Below, one piece after another: positions 5,682-8,191 of a DNA stretch of 8,191 nt. The stretch spans positions 1 to 8,191 of the forward strand of contig JAFGJA010000033.1 in assembly GCA_016929355.1 (NCBI GenBank), written 5' to 3'. Every line of letters begins with the position of its first letter. Positions within the stretch are counted from its first letter, which is position 1. This DNA is from Anaerolineae bacterium. Its GTDB lineage: Bacteria; Chloroflexota; Anaerolineae; Aggregatilineales; Aggregatilineaceae. The notes under the pieces were generated by a model that worked only from the letters and a program-made list of their open reading frames with translations, did not search any database and was not told the DNA's origin. The position numbers were made by a program, and so were the translations under genes.

Positions 5682-6875
5682 CTACCTAATCACGCGGCGG
5701 CGCGCAACCATCATTGCCACGAACTCCGCAAACAACGGATCGGCATCATGCGGACCCGGCGCGGCTTCGGGATGGTACTGGATACTCATCGCGGGCAATG
5801 TGCGGTGACGCATTCCCTCGTTACACTGATCGTTGAGATTCAGGTGCGTGACCTCGATCTCCGGTGGCAGCGAAGCCGGATCAACGGCGAAGTTGTGGTT
5901 ATGGGCGCTGATTTCCACCCGGCCCGAAGGTAAATGCTTGACCGGTTGGTTGCCGCCATGATGCCCGAATTTCATCCGGTAGGTGGTCCCGCCATACGCC
6001 TGACCCAAAATCTGATGGCCCAGGCAAATTCCAAAAACGGGCACTTTACCAAGCAGCGCTTTAGCCGCTTCAACCGTATACGGCAGCGCCGCCGGATCAC
6101 CGGGGCCGTTGCTGAGGAAGACGCCATCGGGATTCATGGCTAACACAGCCTTGGCGGGGGTGGTGGCCGGGACCACCGTCACATGACAGCCCAATGACAC
6201 AAACCGCCGCAGGATGTTACGCTTGATGCCGAAATCATAGGCGACAACGTGTAACCCCCTCCTTTGATTCCTCCCCCATGCATGGGGGAGGCCAGGTGGG
6301 GGTTCCGTTACACGGGGAGGAGTTTCCCACGCTTGATCCGTCCCTTCATCCCACGTATACGGCGCGTCACACGAAACCGCCTGCACCATATCCACGCCAT
6401 CCAAACCGGGCCACGCCCGCGCCATCTCGACCAATGCCGCAGCGGTCAGTGATTCATCCGTCGCAATCACCCCCTTAAGCGTGCCCCCTTCGCGCAGCCG
6501 CCGCGTGAGCGCCCGCGTATCGATCCCCGCAATGCCCACGCGCCCCTGATCGCGCAGCCAATCAGCGAGCGATTGTGTTGCACGCCAGTTCGATACACGC
6601 GGGCTGAGTTCGCGCACAATAAACCCGCTCAGGAACACCTGGCGGGCTTCGTCATCGTCTACATTGACTCCCGTGTTGCCGATTTGCGGGGCGGTCATGA
6701 TCACAATCTGCCCCGCATAACTGGGATCGGTCAAAATCTCCTGGTAGCCGGTCAAGCTGGTGTTGAACACCACCTCGCCGTAAGCCGGTTCTATATCCGG
6801 TCCTGCTGCGCCGAAAGCTGTGCCGGGCCATACGCTGCCATCTTCGAGCGCGAGTCGTGCTGGTTGTTGGCTCAT
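5682..6875 (-). CDS. carA: Carbamoyl-phosphate synthetase small (glutaminase) subunit, with one repeat-derived insert
   Basis: CarA hydrolyses glutamine and channels ammonia to CarB. The chosen ATG (6873-6875) gives MSQQPARLALEDGSVW, the expected family start, with AAAGG 7 nt upstream. The frame stays open for 29 more codons to ATG 6962, but that extension has no family resemblance. The protein has 397 aa, against 382 in E. coli. The N-terminal domain shows GEVVFNTSLTGYQEILTDPSY (33-53) and GIDTRALTRRLREGG (117-131). The class I glutaminase domain starts at VVAYDFGIKRNILRR (210-224) and has SNGPGDP (255-261), the nucleophile Cys284 in GICLGHQ, and the dyad His368-Glu370 in YHPE. About 22 residues (186-207) between the domains come from a perfect palindromic repeat. 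It is the first gene of the carAB pair and diverges from the transpeptidase gene. No pyrimidine- or arginine-responsive leader was recognised upstream. Confidence 0.97.
   Translation of the reverse strand: MSQQPARLALEDGSVWPGTAFGAAGPDIEPAYGEVVFNTSLTGYQEILTDPSYAGQIVIMTAPQIGNTGVNVDDDEARQVFLSGFIVRELSPRVSNWRATQSLADWLRDQGRVGIAGIDTRALTRRLREGGTLKGVIATDESLTAAALVEMARAWPGLDGVDMVQAVSCDAPYTWDEGTDQAWETPPRVTEPPPGLPHAWGRNQRRGLHVVAYDFGIKRNILRRFVSLGCHVTVVPATTPAKAVLAMNPDGVFLSNGPGDPAALPYTVEAAKALLGKVPVFGICLGHQILGQAYGGTTYRMKFGHHGGNQPVKHLPSGRVEISAHNHNFAVDPASLPPEIEVTHLNLNDQCNEGMRHRTLPAMSIQYHPEAAPGPHDADPLFAEFVAMMVARRRVIR
6248..6314 (-). repeat. Palindromic element inside carA
   Basis: CTCCCCCATG (6271-6280) is followed directly by its exact reverse complement (6281-6290), a perfect 20-bp palindrome extending to 22 bp (6270-6291). 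Further out, AACCCCC (6253-6259) pairs with GGGGGTT (6298-6304), and CGTGTAA (6248-6254) pairs with TTACACG (6308-6314). The structure therefore spans 67 bp with only short unpaired gaps. It encodes most of CarA residues 186-209, at the junction between the N-terminal and glutaminase domains, and has no stop in frame. Two of the three minus-strand frames through it are free of stops. Similar palindromes with CCTCCCCCATG arms are, as I recall, dispersed in Chloroflexota genomes. Confidence 0.8.
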
Positions 6876-7085
6876 CACACCGCCTTTTTGGTGTAGGTTG
6901 TCGCTGATGGATGCGCCTACTTTTGCACAACCGGCGCGATTCAACCTGGGCATTTTGACCAAATTGTCCCGCTTTTGTGCGGCGCGTCAGGTGAGCGGTG
7001 GGTGAGCGCGGGCGGTAATTGGTTGATTTTCACAAGCGCTGTTATGCTGGTGCGATACATGATTCATGACAAGGAAAAATTCATT
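6876..7085. promoter_or_regulatory. Divergent control region between carA and the transpeptidase gene
   Basis: These 210 bp must hold the promoters of both divergent units. Visible elements are a direct repeat GGTGAGCG at 6990-6997 and 7001-7008 (11-bp period, one helical turn), a small palindrome CATGA-T-TCATG at 7058-7068, and a TTGTCA hexamer on the minus strand at 7067-7072. No complete -35/-10 pair with normal spacing was found for either gene. The part nearest carA could in principle be coding if carA starts at 6962, which is judged unlikely. Confidence 0.4.
6883..6887 (-). promoter_or_regulatory. Ribosome binding site for carA
   Basis: On the minus strand AAAGG ends 7 nt before ATG 6873-6875. 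It supports this start over the upstream in-frame ATG at 6962. Confidence 0.6.
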
Positions 7086-8191
7086 ATGCAACCCACTGTT
7101 TTTGAATTTGACTCCCGGCGTTCGATGGTTCTGGCGCGGCGCGGGATGGTCGCGGCCAGTAATCCCCTGGCGGCCCAAGCAGGACTCGATGTCCTCAAGC
7201 GCGGCGGTAACGCGGCTGATGCGGCGATTGCGACTGCTGCCGTGTTGAATGTGACCGCGCCCGCCTCAACAGGGATTGGCGGCGATTGTTTCGCGCTGTA
7301 TTATGACGCGGCGACGGGGCAGGTCAGCGCTTTGAACGGCAGTGGCCGCGCGCCTGCTGCCCTGACCATTGACACGGTGCGCGCGCAGGGTCACGCCACC
7401 ATGCCGTTACGCAGCGCCTTAGCCGTAACCGTACCCGGTGCGGTACGGGGTTGGTCCGATCTGCTGGCGCGGCACGGACGCCTTACGCTCGGTGATGTGC
7501 TGACCGACGCGATCTATTACGCGCGCGAAGGCTACCCGGTATCGCCTGTGTTCGGGACGGCGTGGAATTCCGCCGCAACGGTGGAACTGTTGGAATCCAG
7601 CCGTTACGCCGGGGACTATTTGCCGGATCATAAACCGCCGCAGGTCGGGCAGATTGTGCGCTTGCCGGGATTGGCGAATTCGCTGCAAGCCATCGCGGAG
7701 GGCGGCGCGGAAGCCTTCTACACCGGGCCGATAGCCGATGCGATTGTGCGCACGTTAGCCGAATATGGCGGCGTGATGACGCATAACGACCTCGCTGCGC
7801 ATGTCTCCACCTGGGATACACCCATCGCCACCAATTACCGCGATGTGACCGTGATCGAGTGCCCGCCAAATGGTCAGGGACTCGCCGCACTGCTGGCGCT
7901 CAATATCGCGGAGGGGTTCGATCTTGCGGCGCTGCCCTGGGATTCGCCCGAACGCCTGCACCTGATGATCGAGTCGATGCGGTTGGCGTTTGCCGATGCG
8001 CGTCACTATATCGCCGATCCCGCCGTGCAGCCCGTGCCCATTGGTGGCTTGCTGGACAAAAATTACGCCGCGCAGCGCCGCGCCATGATCAGCCCGGATC
8101 GCGCCATGACGCCGCCCACGTTTGGCGCACCGTTACCGAGTTCGAATACCGTCTATCTGAGCGTGATCGATGGTGAGGGCAATGCCTGCTC
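7086..8191 (+). CDS. Gamma-glutamyltranspeptidase-family protein (3'-truncated by window edge)
   Basis: This is an N-terminal nucleophile hydrolase that cleaves gamma-glutamyl bonds such as that of glutathione, and self-cleaves into large and small subunits. ATG 7086-7088 follows AAGGA (7071-7075) by 10 nt. The 368 visible residues contain the family opening MVAASNPLAAQAGLDVLKRGGNAADAA (21-47), TGIGGD (62-67), and LNGSGRAP (83-90), whose Arg88 matches the substrate-carboxylate arginine. PGAVRGW (117-123), REGYPVS (147-153) and IECPPNGQG (257-265) follow. The predicted self-processing site and catalytic nucleophile is Thr355 in NTVYLSVIDGEGNA, aligned with TTHYSVVD of E. coli Ggt. The rest of the small subunit lies beyond the window. 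There is no signal peptide, so the protein is probably cytoplasmic, more like the YwrD type than the periplasmic E. coli enzyme. The physiological substrate is unknown. Confidence 0.93.
   Translation, partial: MQPTVFEFDSRRSMVLARRGMVAASNPLAAQAGLDVLKRGGNAADAAIATAAVLNVTAPASTGIGGDCFALYYDAATGQVSALNGSGRAPAALTIDTVRAQGHATMPLRSALAVTVPGAVRGWSDLLARHGRLTLGDVLTDAIYYAREGYPVSPVFGTAWNSAATVELLESSRYAGDYLPDHKPPQVGQIVRLPGLANSLQAIAEGGAEAFYTGPIADAIVRTLAEYGGVMTHNDLAAHVSTWDTPIATNYRDVTVIECPPNGQGLAALLALNIAEGFDLAALPWDSPERLHLMIESMRLAFADARHYIADPAVQPVPIGGLLDKNYAAQRRAMISPDRAMTPPTFGAPLPSSNTVYLSVIDGEGNAC

Noticed and set aside
4938..5933. A 331-codon open frame on the plus strand antisense to the carA-carB junction.
   Set aside because: It lies wholly opposite two firmly identified genes and its translation resembles no family. 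GC-rich codon use of carAB explains the long opposite-strand frame.
6876..6962. A 29-codon N-terminal extension of carA to an upstream ATG.
   Set aside because: Known CarA proteins begin close to the chosen start, the extension has no family resemblance, and AAAGG is well placed for the ATG at 6875.

Overview
The window looks like a chromosomal segment of a GC-rich bacterium. The best guess is a member of the Chloroflexota (Anaerolineae-like). That guess rests mainly on the style of its short G/C-rich palindromic repeats, which I recall as common in that phylum, and on overall gene content. It is inference, because no rRNA or other marker gene is present. No tRNA, rRNA, CRISPR array, transposase or phage gene was seen.

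Layout, left to right. (1) The 3' three-quarters or so of a Ca2+/H+ antiporter (CaCA superfamily, Cax type), plus strand, cut by the left edge. (2) A 339-bp intergenic stretch (914-1252) filled with two kinds of palindromic repeat. (3) A 328-aa NAD(P)-dependent oxidoreductase of the dihydrodipicolinate-reductase / 2,4-diaminopentanoate-dehydrogenase type, plus strand. (4) A perfect 11-bp hairpin between convergent genes. (5) carB and then carA on the minus strand (transcribed carA then carB, 12 nt apart), encoding the two subunits of carbamoyl-phosphate synthetase, which feeds pyrimidine and arginine synthesis. (6) A 210-bp divergent control region. (7) The 5' part of a gamma-glutamyltranspeptidase-family gene, plus strand, cut by the right edge just after the catalytic threonine.

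The genes are ordinary housekeeping or metabolic genes and do not form one pathway. The unusual part is the repeats. Three insertions in carA and carB, relative to the families as I know them, are made of the same kinds of palindromic repeat that sit between genes here. All are kept in frame, have no stop codons, and fall in linker or non-catalytic regions: one in CarA between its N-terminal and glutaminase domains, two in the central oligomerization region of CarB. One CarB insert (3989-4065) matches the layout, and exactly the 77-nt length, of an intergenic element at 1019-1095. Another carries the same CTGTAGGGGC motif found at 945-954. This resembles the protein-coding palindromic elements described in Rickettsia (RPE), in what is probably an unrelated lineage, and is the main thing worth following up.
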